From Micromonospora sp. NBRC 110009 (lineage in GTDB: Bacteria > Actinomycetota > Actinomycetes > Mycobacteriales > Micromonosporaceae), in contig NZ_CP130427.1 of assembly GCF_030518795.1 (NCBI RefSeq), positions 1,674,001 to 1,738,000 on the forward strand: a stretch of 64,000 nucleotides of DNA, given 5' to 3'. Below are positions 8,438-16,311 of this stretch, in pieces (position 1 is the first letter of the stretch; each line of letters opens with the position of its first letter). Under the pieces are notes generated by a model. That model was not told the DNA's origin and made no database searches. It worked only from the letters and a program-made list of their open reading frames with translations. A program made the translations under genes and the position numbers.

Positions 8438-9612
8438 TGTCTGCTGGCAAGTTCCGTTAGCCGGCGTTCGAGGAAGCGCCGTTCGGCTCCGTCCTCGGTG
8501 AGTTCCCTCGCACGTCGATAGGCGTCGCGCGCCTCATCGGTGCGCCCGTGCCGTCGCAGCAGTTCGGCCCTGGTTGAGTGCAGGTAGCGGAAGTCATCCA
8601 GACCGAGTTCGTCGACGATACGCAGACCGGCCTGTGGTCCTTCGGTCTCGGCGACGGCGATGGCGCGGTTCAGCTCGACGACCGGCGAGGCGGTCAGGCG
8701 GGTGAGCTCGCCGTACAGGGCGGCGATCTGCGCCCAGTCGCACGGCGTCTCGGCGTGCAGCGAGGCGATCGCAGCCTGGAGGACGTAGGGCCCTCGGCCG
8801 CCCAGAGCGATCGCGTGGTCGAGTTCGGCGCGTCCCCGGGCGATTTGCGTGGTGTTCCACCGTGACGGATCTTGATCTTCGAGCAGCACCAGTTCGCCGT
8901 CGTTGAACCGCGTCTCTCGGCGGGAGTCGTGCAAGAGCATCATCGCCAGGAGCCCGCGAACCTCGGGGTCGTGGGGAAGCAGTTCGGTCAGTGCACGTCC
9001 CAGCCAGATCGCCTCGGCCGCGAGCTCGTCGCGACCGCCGTAACCCTCATTGAAGATCAGATACACGACGGTGAGTACGGCGTCGAGACGCTCGCGGAGC
9101 AGGTGATCCGGCGGGATCCGGAACGGGATCCCGGCCGCCTTGATCTTGCGTTTGGCCCGCACCAGACGCTGCGCCATGGTGCGCTCCGGGACGAGCAGGG
9201 CGCGGGCGATCTCGTCGGTGGTCAAGCCCCCGAGGGTACGCAGCGTGAGCGCGACCTGCGCCTCGATGCCGAGCGCCGGGTGACAGCAGGTGAAGATGAG
9301 TTCCAGGCGTTCGTCGGGAAACGTGGCGGTATCCACGGGCATCTCGACCTCCTGGGCAGCGACGAGCAGGCCGAGCCTGGCGGCGAAAGCTCGGTCGCGG
9401 CGGATGTGGTCGGTGGCGCGGTTACGCGCCGTGCGGATCAGCCAGGCGCGCGGGTTGGTTGGCACGCCGTCGCGTGGCCAATGATCGGCGGCGATGAGGA
9501 ATGCCTCCTGCGCGGCGTCCTCGGCGAGGTCGAAGTCGCCGAGGACGCCGATGAGGGTGGCCAGGACGCGCCCCCACTCGTCGCGGAAGATCTCGTCGAG
9601 TGCCGTTACCAA
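8395..9612 (-). CDS. ECF-type RNA polymerase sigma factor, ECF42 group
   Basis: A 405-residue sigma factor. Sigma region 2 includes [19 protein letters not shown] and the [12 protein letters not shown] stretch. Region 4 contains [33 protein letters not shown] long C-terminal extension (about residues 190-405, TPR-like) is characteristic of ECF42. The gene directly follows a DGPF/YCII gene and overlaps it by 7 bases, the defining context of this group, in which the extension rather than an anti-sigma factor is thought to control activity. The last few residues are atypical because they are read from a downstream gene remnant. Confidence 0.85.
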   Translation of the reverse strand: MVTALDEIFRDEWGRVLATLIGVLGDFDLAEDAAQEAFLIAADHWPRDGVPTNPRAWLIRTARNRATDHIRRDRAFAARLGLLVAAQEVEMPVDTATFPDERLELIFTCCHPALGIEAQVALTLRTLGGLTTDEIARALLVPERTMAQRLVRAKRKIKAAGIPFRIPPDHLLRERLDAVLTVVYLIFNEGYGGRDELAAEAIWLGRALTELLPHDPEVRGLLAMMLLHDSRRETRFNDGELVLLEDQDPSRWNTTQIARGRAELDHAIALGGRGPYVLQAAIASLHAETPCDWAQIAALYGELTRLTASPVVELNRAIAVAETEGPQAGLRIVDELGLDDFRYLHSTRAELLRRHGRTDEARDAYRRARELTEDGAERRFLERRLTELASRQVPVATGTTIPPRT

Positions 9613-9953
9613 TAGACTTCCGAGGGCCGGATCTCGACGGCTCCGCCATAACGTGCCGCCGGGACGCGAGCGGCCACCTCGATGGCCGCGTCGATGTCGT
9701 CGGCCTCGAGGATGAACAGGCCGCCCACGGCCTCCTTCATCCCGACGAACGGGCCATCGGTCGTCAGGGTCTTGCCTCCTTCGACCCGCACAGTGGTCGC
9801 GTTCTCGGCGAGTCCCAGCGGCGGCACGGTGGTGACGCCCGGTGTCTGGTTGATCCCCTGGTAGTCGGCGTAGACCTGCTTCTGCTCCTCCTCGGTGAGC
9901 GCGGACTGCCGTTCGAGCGCCGGGCCTTGGTAGATGAGCATGACGTACTTCAT
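9606..9953 (-). CDS. DGPF/YCII-domain protein (ECF42 partner)
   Basis: A 115-residue protein starting [16 protein letters not shown], with the [15 protein letters not shown] motif that names the DGPF family and a ferredoxin-like YCII fold. It precedes and overlaps the ECF42 sigma gene, so the two are co-translated. DGPF proteins are the regular partners and targets of ECF42 sigma factors, and their biochemical role is unresolved. Confidence 0.85.
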   Translation of the reverse strand: MKYVMLIYQGPALERQSALTEEEQKQVYADYQGINQTPGVTTVPPLGLAENATTVRVEGGKTLTTDGPFVGMKEAVGGLFILEADDIDAAIEVAARVPAARYGGAVEIRPSEVYW

Positions 9954-10122
9954 CGCTACCTCCTCGTCGGTACCAGATTCGCAGTAAGACGAACGGCGAG
10001 CCGCGAAATCGACACCTCGTCGAAACTCGATCCGGCCCCGGTCAGAGCAAGGCCGTTCGGTAGGCGATCATCGTCCACGCTTCACACAGGCGCACAGTGC
10101 ACGCTCATCGGCTCACGCGAGC

Positions 10123-10321
10123 TGGGTTGCGGACTCGCACGGCGCCCTGGTCGCCGCTCGTCGGCTCGGGCACGCCAATGCCAGCGTGACGACCCGCCAC
10201 TACGCCCGCGGTCGATGGCCGGGACGCGGATGTCGTTCAGCACCTGGACGCGAGCCGGGCGAAGGTGGCGAGGCGATCGGGCACGCAGCGGGCGCGGAGG
10301 CCCCGGAAGGCGGACCAATGA
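10123..10321 (+). pseudogene. Tyrosine recombinase/integrase C-terminal remnant with frameshift
   Basis: One plus-strand frame gives VAARRLGHANASVTTRHYAR, the catalytic C-terminal block of phage/AICE integrases (LGH box and the HY carrying the nucleophilic Tyr). The reading then shifts by one frame near 10205 and continues AVDGRDADVVQHLDASRAKV to a stop at 10319-10321, a normal integrase tail. The body of the gene is missing upstream. The stop lies 21 bases from the CCA end of the tRNA-Arg gene, exactly where an integrase sits beside its attachment site. It is no longer functional. Confidence 0.65.
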
Positions 10322-10342
10322 TCCTTGATCAAGGCGGTGACC

Positions 10343-10418
10343 TGGTGCCCCCGGCAGGATTCGAACCTGCGACACACGGTTTAGGAAACCGTTGCTCTAT
10401 CCCCTGAGCTACGAGGGC
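10343..10418 (-). tRNA. tRNA-Arg (anticodon CCT), CCA encoded
   Basis: The cloverleaf folds on the minus strand. The acceptor stem is GCCCTCG paired with CGGGGGC, the D-arm begins GCTCAGG, the anticodon arm is ACGGT-TTCCTAA-ACCGT with anticodon CCT, and the T-arm contains GGTTCGAATCC. A73 is followed by an encoded CCA at 10345-10343. CCT-Arg tRNAs are frequent attachment sites of actinobacterial integrative elements. Confidence 0.95.
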
Positions 10419-10424
10419 GCGAGG
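10381..10424 (-). repeat. Left copy of tRNA-derived direct repeat (candidate att site)
   Basis: These 44 bases cover the 5' half of tRNA-Arg(CCT), from the anticodon loop to the 5' end, plus six bases of leader. They recur at 58384-58427 in the same orientation with a single mismatch (10408 G versus 58411 A). The pair brackets the complete biosynthetic cluster. Confidence 0.75.
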
Positions 10425-10843
10425 GCCCAGTCTAGCGACCTGGGCGTTCACCTGGGGTGGCAGGGAGTGGCCGCCGTTCGCCCACGTCCCCCGCGCCCCT
10501 GTTCTCCCAGTCCAGGACCACACCCCGAGCACACGAACGCCGGTTTGCGACCGGCGGTCGGCCACGATGACCCGCGCTGGCACCGGTTGACCCGGGTTGG
10601 CATCCGCTGGAGAGCACACACCGCGCACACCACGCAAGATCATGGCGTGCCGCCCGCTCTACCGGCCCGGGGAAGTCGCCCGCCGGCAGGAACGCGCCTC
10701 TCCGGCATCTAGAACTGCCGGAGAGAGCCGGCTGCCGGCGATATCGGGCTCCACTTGATGCGTGACGGATTTGTGTCGGATGATGCATTACATGATCGGC
10801 TAGGGCTGACCTACCTGCGGGACTGGTGTCGCTCGTGCCGAGG
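10425..10843. other. Non-coding stretch between tRNA-Arg and the first cluster-side gene
   Basis: About 420 bp. Candidate frames here have no plausible start, ribosome site or recognisable family. The region should contain the promoter of tRNA-Arg, which is transcribed leftward. A locally AT-richer patch occurs near 10740-10800. I see no insertion-sequence ends. Confidence 0.5.
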
Positions 10844-11230
10844 TCAGACGTCGAGGAGAGTCTCGTCGTACCAGACGTCCTCGTAGTCGGGTGCCAGCAC
10901 CACGCCCCAACCTGGCGGAAGTGCCAGGTACGGCCCAAGCTCCGGGGCGTATTCGTCCAGGTGCTCAACATGCAAGGGTGCGAACTTGTCGTCTTCCTGG
11001 GGGATCGCAGGGCCGCGCCACACGAACCACCCGTTGCTGCTGCCGGCGATCGGGTGCCGTAGGGCGTTGAGCGGCTCCAGCTCGCGTGGACGCGACAGTG
11101 CGAAGCCGACCATCGTCTGTTGGCCGGGCGGCGATGGCTCGACCGCGAAGCGTCGACACATGTCGCGCTGCGCCGCCGAAACGCGGAAGCCCGTCGCAAT
11201 CTTCGCCCGAACCGCGCTGCACTGGGTCAT
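10844..11230 (-). CDS. DUF2185/Imm33-like small protein
   Basis: A 128-residue protein. The core reads NGWFVWRGPAIPQEDDKFAP followed by PLHVEHLDEYAPELGPYLAL and a Gly-Trp-Gly turn. This resembles the Imm33/DUF2185 domain (GW...G.E....P......L...P.L...L.LPPG). The ATG at 11230 overlaps the TGA of the upstream gene (ATGA), supporting this start. If it is an immunity protein, its toxin is absent. The assignment rests on pattern memory only. Confidence 0.45.
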   Translation of the reverse strand: MTQCSAVRAKIATGFRVSAAQRDMCRRFAVEPSPPGQQTMVGFALSRPRELEPLNALRHPIAGSSNGWFVWRGPAIPQEDDKFAPLHVEHLDEYAPELGPYLALPPGWGVVLAPDYEDVWYDETLLDV

Positions 11231-11663
11231 CGAGCACAAGGCCGGGCGGTGGTCGCCGCCATCGATCGGCGTCGGCGACATCCCACCCGTTCCCGACGCA
11301 CATACACCACCACCGCGGCCACCACGGTGACGCCCAGCCAGCCCGGGCCACTCGACAACAGGACCGATAGACCGCCGACCGGCGGCGCCAGCACCACCAC
11401 CGCCCACGCGCCCGCCACCACGAGCGCGGCGCATGCAGTGGATCAGTCCGCGGCCCGTACGACAGGGCCGTACCGACAGCGGGCAGGGCCGGTGCGATCA
11501 GCAGGAGCAGCCACGGCGGGACCACCGTCGGGCTGACCGCCAACCCGGCGGTGAGCACCCCGGTGACGGCCACCGACAGCAGCCACGCCCTCGCGCGCGT
11601 CCTGACCGGGGATACCGCCCCGACCCGCAGGCACGGGTCGGGGCGGCCGCGGCCCGCGGGCAC
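11227..11663 (-). pseudogene. Small multi-pass membrane protein with internal frameshift
   Basis: The first frame encodes two hydrophobic helices (RAWLLSVAVTGVLTAGLAV and PPWLLLLIAPALPAVGTAL). It then degenerates near 11435, while the neighbouring frame takes over with LVVAGAWAVVVLAPPVGG and GWLGVTVVAAVVVYVRRERV. A one-base shift joins them into one protein of about 140 residues and four membrane segments. The second part ends at 11227 in an ATGA overlap with the next gene, so the pair was once an operon. It is a broken gene or a sequencing error; function unknown. Confidence 0.5.
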
Positions 11664-11668
11664 CGCCG

Positions 11669-13525
11669 CTACAGGCGCATCGTCACCCCGTACTCCTCGA
11701 GCCAGGTATTGAGCTGGAGCACCATCTCCATGCTCGCGCGTTCCACCCAGGCGAAGGCCCCCGACGGCGCTCTCCCTCCGGCGGACACCGCCGCCGCCTC
11801 GGTGTCCAGCAGCGGCGCCACGGGCGCCGAATCGTCGGCGACCAGTTCCAGGAAACGGGCCCGGACCCGCTCCCCGTACGCAGCGTCCTGTGTCGTCGGG
11901 TACGCGCTCTTGCGCCGGTTGAGCACCGCCTCGGGCAGCAGGTCCGCCACGGCGGAACGGAGCAGGGACTTCTCCTGTCCGTCGACCCGCTTCATCGCCG
12001 CCGGCACGTTGTAGACGTACTCCACGAGCCGGTGGTCGCAGAACGGCGCGCGCAGCTGCACCGCGCTCGCCATGCTCATCCGGTCCGCCCGGTCGAGGTG
12101 CGTCGGCGCCCAGCGGGTCAGCGCCAGGTAGGTCACCTCGCGCGCCCGGCGCTGGGCGGCGCTCTCACCGTCGACGTGCGGCACCTCCCTGAGCGCCTCC
12201 CGGTAGTGCTCGTCGGCGTACCCCAGGAAGTCCAGCTCCTTGCGGAGGGTGCGGTCGATGAACGAGCAGCCCAGTCCGCCGGCAGCGGCGTCGTGGCCGC
12301 GTTCGAACGACACCCACGGGAACGTGCTCGAGTTGCTGTGGCTCGGGTCGTACGCCCAGAAATACCCGTTGAAGACCTCGTCGGCGGTCTCACCGGACAG
12401 CACCGCCGTCCTGCCCCGCTCCCGCAGCGACCGGAAGAACGACAGCAGCGAGACGTCCATGTCACCCAGCGGCGAGGGTACGTCCTGGCTGCGCATGGCG
12501 GCCCGATGCAGGGCGGGGTCGGCCAGCGCCGGCGTGTCCAGCAGCACCTCGGTGTGCCGGGTCCCGACGTGGTCAGCGACCAGCTGGGCGTACGGGGCGT
12601 CGGGGGTGGCCCGCATGCTCGGGTGAGGCTCGAAGCTGCTGGTGTAGCCGACGAAGTTCACGGAGTACGTCCGCAGCGGCTCGGCGCCGCCGCGGCGCGG
12701 TGAGCGGGCGGCCAGCGCCGTCAGCGCGCTGGAGTCGATGCCGCCGGAGAGCATGGCGTCGACCGGCACGTCGCCGGCGAGGTGGGAGTCGACCGCCTCG
12801 GTGAGCAGCCGCCGCACCCGTGCCACCGTGGTCGCCAGGTCGTCCTCGTGCGGCTGGGCGGTCAGCGCCCAGTAGCGGCGCTGCGTGGTGCCCGACCGGT
12901 CGACCAGCATCAGGTGACCGGGGCGCACCTCGTGGAGTCCCCGGAACACCGCGGTCCCGGGCTTCCGGCCGTGCGCGAACAGCTCACGCAGCCCGTCGCT
13001 GTCCACGACCGCCTCCACCGACGGGTGGGCGAGCAGGGCCTTGGGCTCGGAGCCGAACAGCATCCCCGCGCCGGTGCGGGCATAGCACAGCGGCTTGACG
13101 CCGAGGCGGTCCCGGACGAGCAGCAGCCGTTCCCGGCGGACGTCCCAGAGGGCGACGGCGAACATGCCCTCCAGCCGGGTCGCGAAGTCCTCACCCCACT
13201 CCAGGTAGGCGCGCAACGCCACCTCGGCGTCGCCGCCGGTCCGGAACTCGTGCCCCCGGCCACGCAGCTCCCGGCGCAGGTCCCGGTGGTTGTAGACCAT
13301 GCCGTCGAGCAGCAGCACCGCCTCGCCCTCGGCGATTACCGGTTGCCGCCCACCGGCCCGGTCCACGGCGGCGAGGCGCCGGTGCGCCAGCACCGCGTGC
13401 CGCGACTCCCACTCGCCGGCGCCGTCGGGGCCCCGGTGCCGCACCGAGTCGGCCATGGCGCGCACCGTCGGCAGTTCGCCGAGCAGCTCACGATCGAACG
13501 TCACCCAACCCGCGATCCCGCTCAT
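11669..13525 (-). CDS. Asparagine-synthase-type amidotransferase with inactivated glutaminase domain
   Basis: A 618-residue AsnB-like enzyme. The N-terminal Ntn domain (about 1-215) begins MSGIAGW instead of MCGIAGW, so the catalytic Cys is Ser. The glutamine-binding NGE triad is DGM (residues 74-76), losing both Asn74 and Glu76. The synthase domain is intact, with the ATP-pyrophosphatase loop LSGGIDSSAL (259-268) and downstream SGETADEVFNGY. In type II polyketide clusters such enzymes amidate a polyketide carboxylate (lactam formation, FdmV/XanA type) or a starter unit (OxyD type). The changes suggest use of free ammonia or an amine rather than glutamine. The ATG overlaps the upstream TGA. 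Confidence 0.85.
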   Translation of the reverse strand: MSGIAGWVTFDRELLGELPTVRAMADSVRHRGPDGAGEWESRHAVLAHRRLAAVDRAGGRQPVIAEGEAVLLLDGMVYNHRDLRRELRGRGHEFRTGGDAEVALRAYLEWGEDFATRLEGMFAVALWDVRRERLLLVRDRLGVKPLCYARTGAGMLFGSEPKALLAHPSVEAVVDSDGLRELFAHGRKPGTAVFRGLHEVRPGHLMLVDRSGTTQRRYWALTAQPHEDDLATTVARVRRLLTEAVDSHLAGDVPVDAMLSGGIDSSALTALAARSPRRGGAEPLRTYSVNFVGYTSSFEPHPSMRATPDAPYAQLVADHVGTRHTEVLLDTPALADPALHRAAMRSQDVPSPLGDMDVSLLSFFRSLRERGRTAVLSGETADEVFNGYFWAYDPSHSNSSTFPWVSFERGHDAAAGGLGCSFIDRTLRKELDFLGYADEHYREALREVPHVDGESAAQRRAREVTYLALTRWAPTHLDRADRMSMASAVQLRAPFCDHRLVEYVYNVPAAMKRVDGQEKSLLRSAVADLLPEAVLNRRKSAYPTTQDAAYGERVRARFLELVADDSAPVAPLLDTEAAAVSAGGRAPSGAFAWVERASMEMVLQLNTWLEEYGVTMRL

Positions 13526-14019
13526 TCCGTTCCTTCCTCCTCCAGCTCCACCTCGACCAGGGACAGGCCGGAGTGGTCCACGGCATGGCGTACCTCGTCG
13601 AGGGTCGGCGCCCGGTCGACGTTGACGACGACCCCCAGCCGCCGGGGCCCGTCCGTCAGGCCGTACCGGTGCAGGAGCCGCCAGTACCCGTGAGCGGTCC
13701 GCTCCGCCGACGTGACCAGGCGCAGCCGGGCCGGCCGGCGGCGACCGCGCCACGTGACCTCGGCGGGCGCGCCGCCGACGAAGTTGTGCCGCCAGGGGCT
13801 CCCGGTGGCGACGACGAGGTCCTCGCCGAGCCGGTGCAGACCGACGGGCACGTCGAACCGGCGGCCGGTGCGGCGGCCCTGGAAGTGCAGCAGCACCAGC
13901 CGTTCCGCGACCGGCCCGGGGTCCGGCCGGGACAGCAGGGCGCGCATCCGGTCATCGGTGCCGGACTGGCCGGCGGGGTCGGGCGCGGCCCGCTCCACGG
14001 CCGGCGGGCGGGCCGTCAC
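13522..14019 (-). CDS. Deazaflavin (F420)-dependent nitroreductase-family protein
   Basis: A 165-residue split-barrel protein. The segments LVLLHFQGRRTGRRFDVPVG, ATGSPWRHNFVGGAPAEVTW and the following WRGRRRPARLRLV are typical of the DUF385/Ddn-like group that binds F420 and reduces quinones or enones. The GTG start (14019) forms a GTGA overlap with the upstream DUF1772 gene, and the stop overlaps the amidotransferase start, giving a tight three-gene operon. A role in reducing a polyketide quinone or handling its redox state is inferred. Confidence 0.7.
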   Translation of the reverse strand: MTARPPAVERAAPDPAGQSGTDDRMRALLSRPDPGPVAERLVLLHFQGRRTGRRFDVPVGLHRLGEDLVVATGSPWRHNFVGGAPAEVTWRGRRRPARLRLVTSAERTAHGYWRLLHRYGLTDGPRRLGVVVNVDRAPTLDEVRHAVDHSGLSLVEVELEEEGTE

Positions 14020-14477
14020 GGCACCACCGCCGCGACGGCCGCCAGCAGGCACGCGGTCAGGGCCAGTCCGGTACGCAGCAGGTGCCAGCCCCGCCACCGC
14101 CGGCGGGGATCGTCCCACTCGGGGCCCACGTCCTCGGGCCGGGTCTGTTTGACCCGCCGGTTGATGGGCACGTTGCCGCCCTGGGAGACGGCGGCGACGC
14201 CCACCATGCAGACCGCCGCGGCCACGTAGAGGGCCGTGTGCCGCGCGTCGTCGGCGCGGACGGCCAGCACGACGGCGGCCAGCACCGCCGCCGCGGTGAC
14301 GAACGGCATCACGCGGTCGTACCGGCGGCCGAGCAGCGTGTGCGCCCACACGTACCGGTCGGCCGGCATCGCGAGCAGGGCCGGCACCACGCTCAGCGCC
14401 ACCGCGAACAGCACGCCGGCGACGAGACCCGTGCCCACCAGCACGACGACGCGCAGCAGACCTGTCAGCAACTCCAT
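14016..14477 (-). CDS. DUF1772 membrane protein, anthrone-oxygenase family
   Basis: A 153-residue integral membrane protein with four predicted helices (about 5-35, 55-76, 83-100 and 130-152). The GGNVPINRRVK segment is the conserved polar motif of DUF1772 proteins, which are associated with cofactor-free anthrone oxidation to anthraquinone in polyketide pathways. It is the first gene of a minus-strand operon (14477 to 11669). The operon is divergent from a flavin monooxygenase, with a 190-bp shared promoter region. Confidence 0.78.
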   Translation of the reverse strand: MELLTGLLRVVVLVGTGLVAGVLFAVALSVVPALLAMPADRYVWAHTLLGRRYDRVMPFVTAAAVLAAVVLAVRADDARHTALYVAAAVCMVGVAAVSQGGNVPINRRVKQTRPEDVGPEWDDPRRRWRGWHLLRTGLALTACLLAAVAAVVP

Positions 14478-14667
14478 CCGTCCTCCTCCTCGGCGGGCCT
14501 CGCCGGGTCGGAGACCGGCGACGACCCGAACGTCTCAGGCGGGGCTCGGGCGCGGCTCGGGCGTCGCTCGAGGACGACTGGACCTCCCCGCCGGAATCGA
14601 CCGGGGTTCGAGTCCGTCGCGCTTGGCTCAGCTCGCCCTACCGGTACGCGACACGAAGGAGCACCCC

Positions 14668-16263
14668 TTGATCGACGACGAGACGCCCGTCCTCATCGTG
14701 GGCGGCAGCATGGTGGGCCTCGCCTCGGCGCTCTTCCTCAGCCACCACGGCGTACGTCCGCTGCTCGTGGAGCGGCACGCGCAGATCTCGGCACATCCCC
14801 GCGCGCAGGCGGCCAGCCCCCGCACGATGGAGCTGCTGGACGGGCTGGGCATCGGCGACGCGGTGCGGGCGGTGGAGACCCCTCACGCCCAGTACGGCGA
14901 CGTCCTGCAGGCCGAGAGCCTGGCGGGAGCCGAGCTGAACCGGTTCGACGGACCGTTCCGGCACGACACGCACGGCGTCAGCAGCACCGGCTGGACCCTG
15001 GTCGGGCAGGACCGGCTCGAACCGGTGCTGCGCCGGCGCGCCGAGGAGCTGGGCGCGGACATCCGGTTCGGCACCGAGTTGCTCGACTACCGGCAGGACG
15101 GCGACGGTGTCACGGCGCGGATCCGCCGGACCGGGGACGGCGCCGAACGCACGGTGCGGGCGCGGTACCTGATCGCCGCGGACGGCAACCGCAGCGCCAT
15201 CCGCACCGGGCTGGGCATCGGCACGCACGGCCGCGGCACCTTCGGCCGCCAGATGATCATCCTGTTCGGGGCGGACCTGGAGCGGTACGTCGACGGACGC
15301 AAGTTCTTCCTGTGCTTCGTCAGCAACCCGGCGGTGCACGGGGTCCTTGGCCAGCTCGGAGCGTCGGGTACCGACCGCTGGTGCCTGGCGCCGAGCCTGC
15401 GCCCGGACGAGACCCACACGGACTACACGCCGGAGCGGTGCCTGGACCTGGTCCGCGCCGCGGTCGGCGACCCGGCGCTGTCCGCCGTCATCGAGGACGC
15501 CTCCAGCTGGGAGATCGCCGCCCGGATGGCCGACCGTTTCACCGCGGGCCGGGTGTTCCTGGCCGGGGACGCCGCCCACGTGCTGCCACCGACCGGTGGC
15601 TTCGGCGGCAACATGGGGATCCAGGACGCGCACAACCTGGCCTGGAAGCTGGCCCTCGTGCTGCGCGGCACCGCCGGCGCCGGTCTGCTGGACAGCTACG
15701 AGGCGGAACGGCTGCCGGTGGCGGAGTTCACCACCGAGCAGGGCGTCATCCGTTACCTGCAGCGCAGCGGTCTGGACCCGGAGACCGCGGCCCGGCACCA
15801 GCCGGAGGCGACCGTGCTGTTCGGGCACCGGTACCGGTCCCGGGCGGTGGCGCCGGAGGACGACGACCCGGCGACCGTGGAGGATCCCCGGCAGGCGTCG
15901 GGCCGGCCCGGCACACGGGCGACCCACCTGCCCGTCCGGCACGACGGCCGGGACACGACGGTCGTGGAGCTGGTGAACCGGGACTTCGCGCTGCTCACGA
16001 CCCCGGACGGCCGCGCCTGGCTGGACGCGGGCGGGGAGGTGTGCGCGCGGCTCGGGCTGCCCCTCGACCGGCATGTGGTCGGAGCCGGTCCGGACGCGAC
16101 CCTGATCGAGCCGAGCGGCACCTTCGCCGAGCGGTACGGGGTCGGCGCCCGCGGCGCGGTGCTCGTCCGGCCCGACGGTTTCGTGGCGTGGCGGGCGCCG
16201 GAGCTGACCGGTGACCCGGCCGCGACGCTCACGGCGGTGTTCGACCGGGTGCTCGCCCGGTGA
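14668..16263 (+). CDS. Group A FAD-dependent aromatic monooxygenase (PheA/TfdB type) 1
   Basis: A 531-residue flavoprotein hydroxylase. The FAD Rossmann motif is VLIVGGSMVGLASALF (second Gly of GxGxxG replaced by Ser), the NADPH/FAD motif is AADGNRS, and the second FAD motif is FLAGDAAHVLPPTGGFGG. A thioredoxin-like C-terminal domain ends with VLVRPDGFVAWRAP. I chose the TTG at 14668 because GAAGGAG lies 7 bases upstream and the Rossmann strand starts directly. These enzymes hydroxylate or Baeyer-Villiger-cleave aromatic polyketide rings. It is the only plus-strand oxygenase in the left arm. Confidence 0.85.
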   Translation: MIDDETPVLIVGGSMVGLASALFLSHHGVRPLLVERHAQISAHPRAQAASPRTMELLDGLGIGDAVRAVETPHAQYGDVLQAESLAGAELNRFDGPFRHDTHGVSSTGWTLVGQDRLEPVLRRRAEELGADIRFGTELLDYRQDGDGVTARIRRTGDGAERTVRARYLIAADGNRSAIRTGLGIGTHGRGTFGRQMIILFGADLERYVDGRKFFLCFVSNPAVHGVLGQLGASGTDRWCLAPSLRPDETHTDYTPERCLDLVRAAVGDPALSAVIEDASSWEIAARMADRFTAGRVFLAGDAAHVLPPTGGFGGNMGIQDAHNLAWKLALVLRGTAGAGLLDSYEAERLPVAEFTTEQGVIRYLQRSGLDPETAARHQPEATVLFGHRYRSRAVAPEDDDPATVEDPRQASGRPGTRATHLPVRHDGRDTTVVELVNRDFALLTTPDGRAWLDAGGEVCARLGLPLDRHVVGAGPDATLIEPSGTFAERYGVGARGAVLVRPDGFVAWRAPELTGDPAATLTAVFDRVLAR

Positions 16264-16267
16264 CGGC

Positions 16268-16302
16268 ACCGGCCCCCTCCCCGTGCGCGGGAGGGGGCCG
16301 GT
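16268..16302. terminator. Bidirectional stem-loop terminator
   Basis: A perfect 14-bp inverted repeat (ACCGGCCCCCTCCC / GGGAGGGGGCCGGT) with a 7-base loop lies between convergent flavin monooxygenase genes ending at 16263 (+) and 16312 (-). Confidence 0.75.
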
Positions 16303-16311
16303 CCCCCGGGG

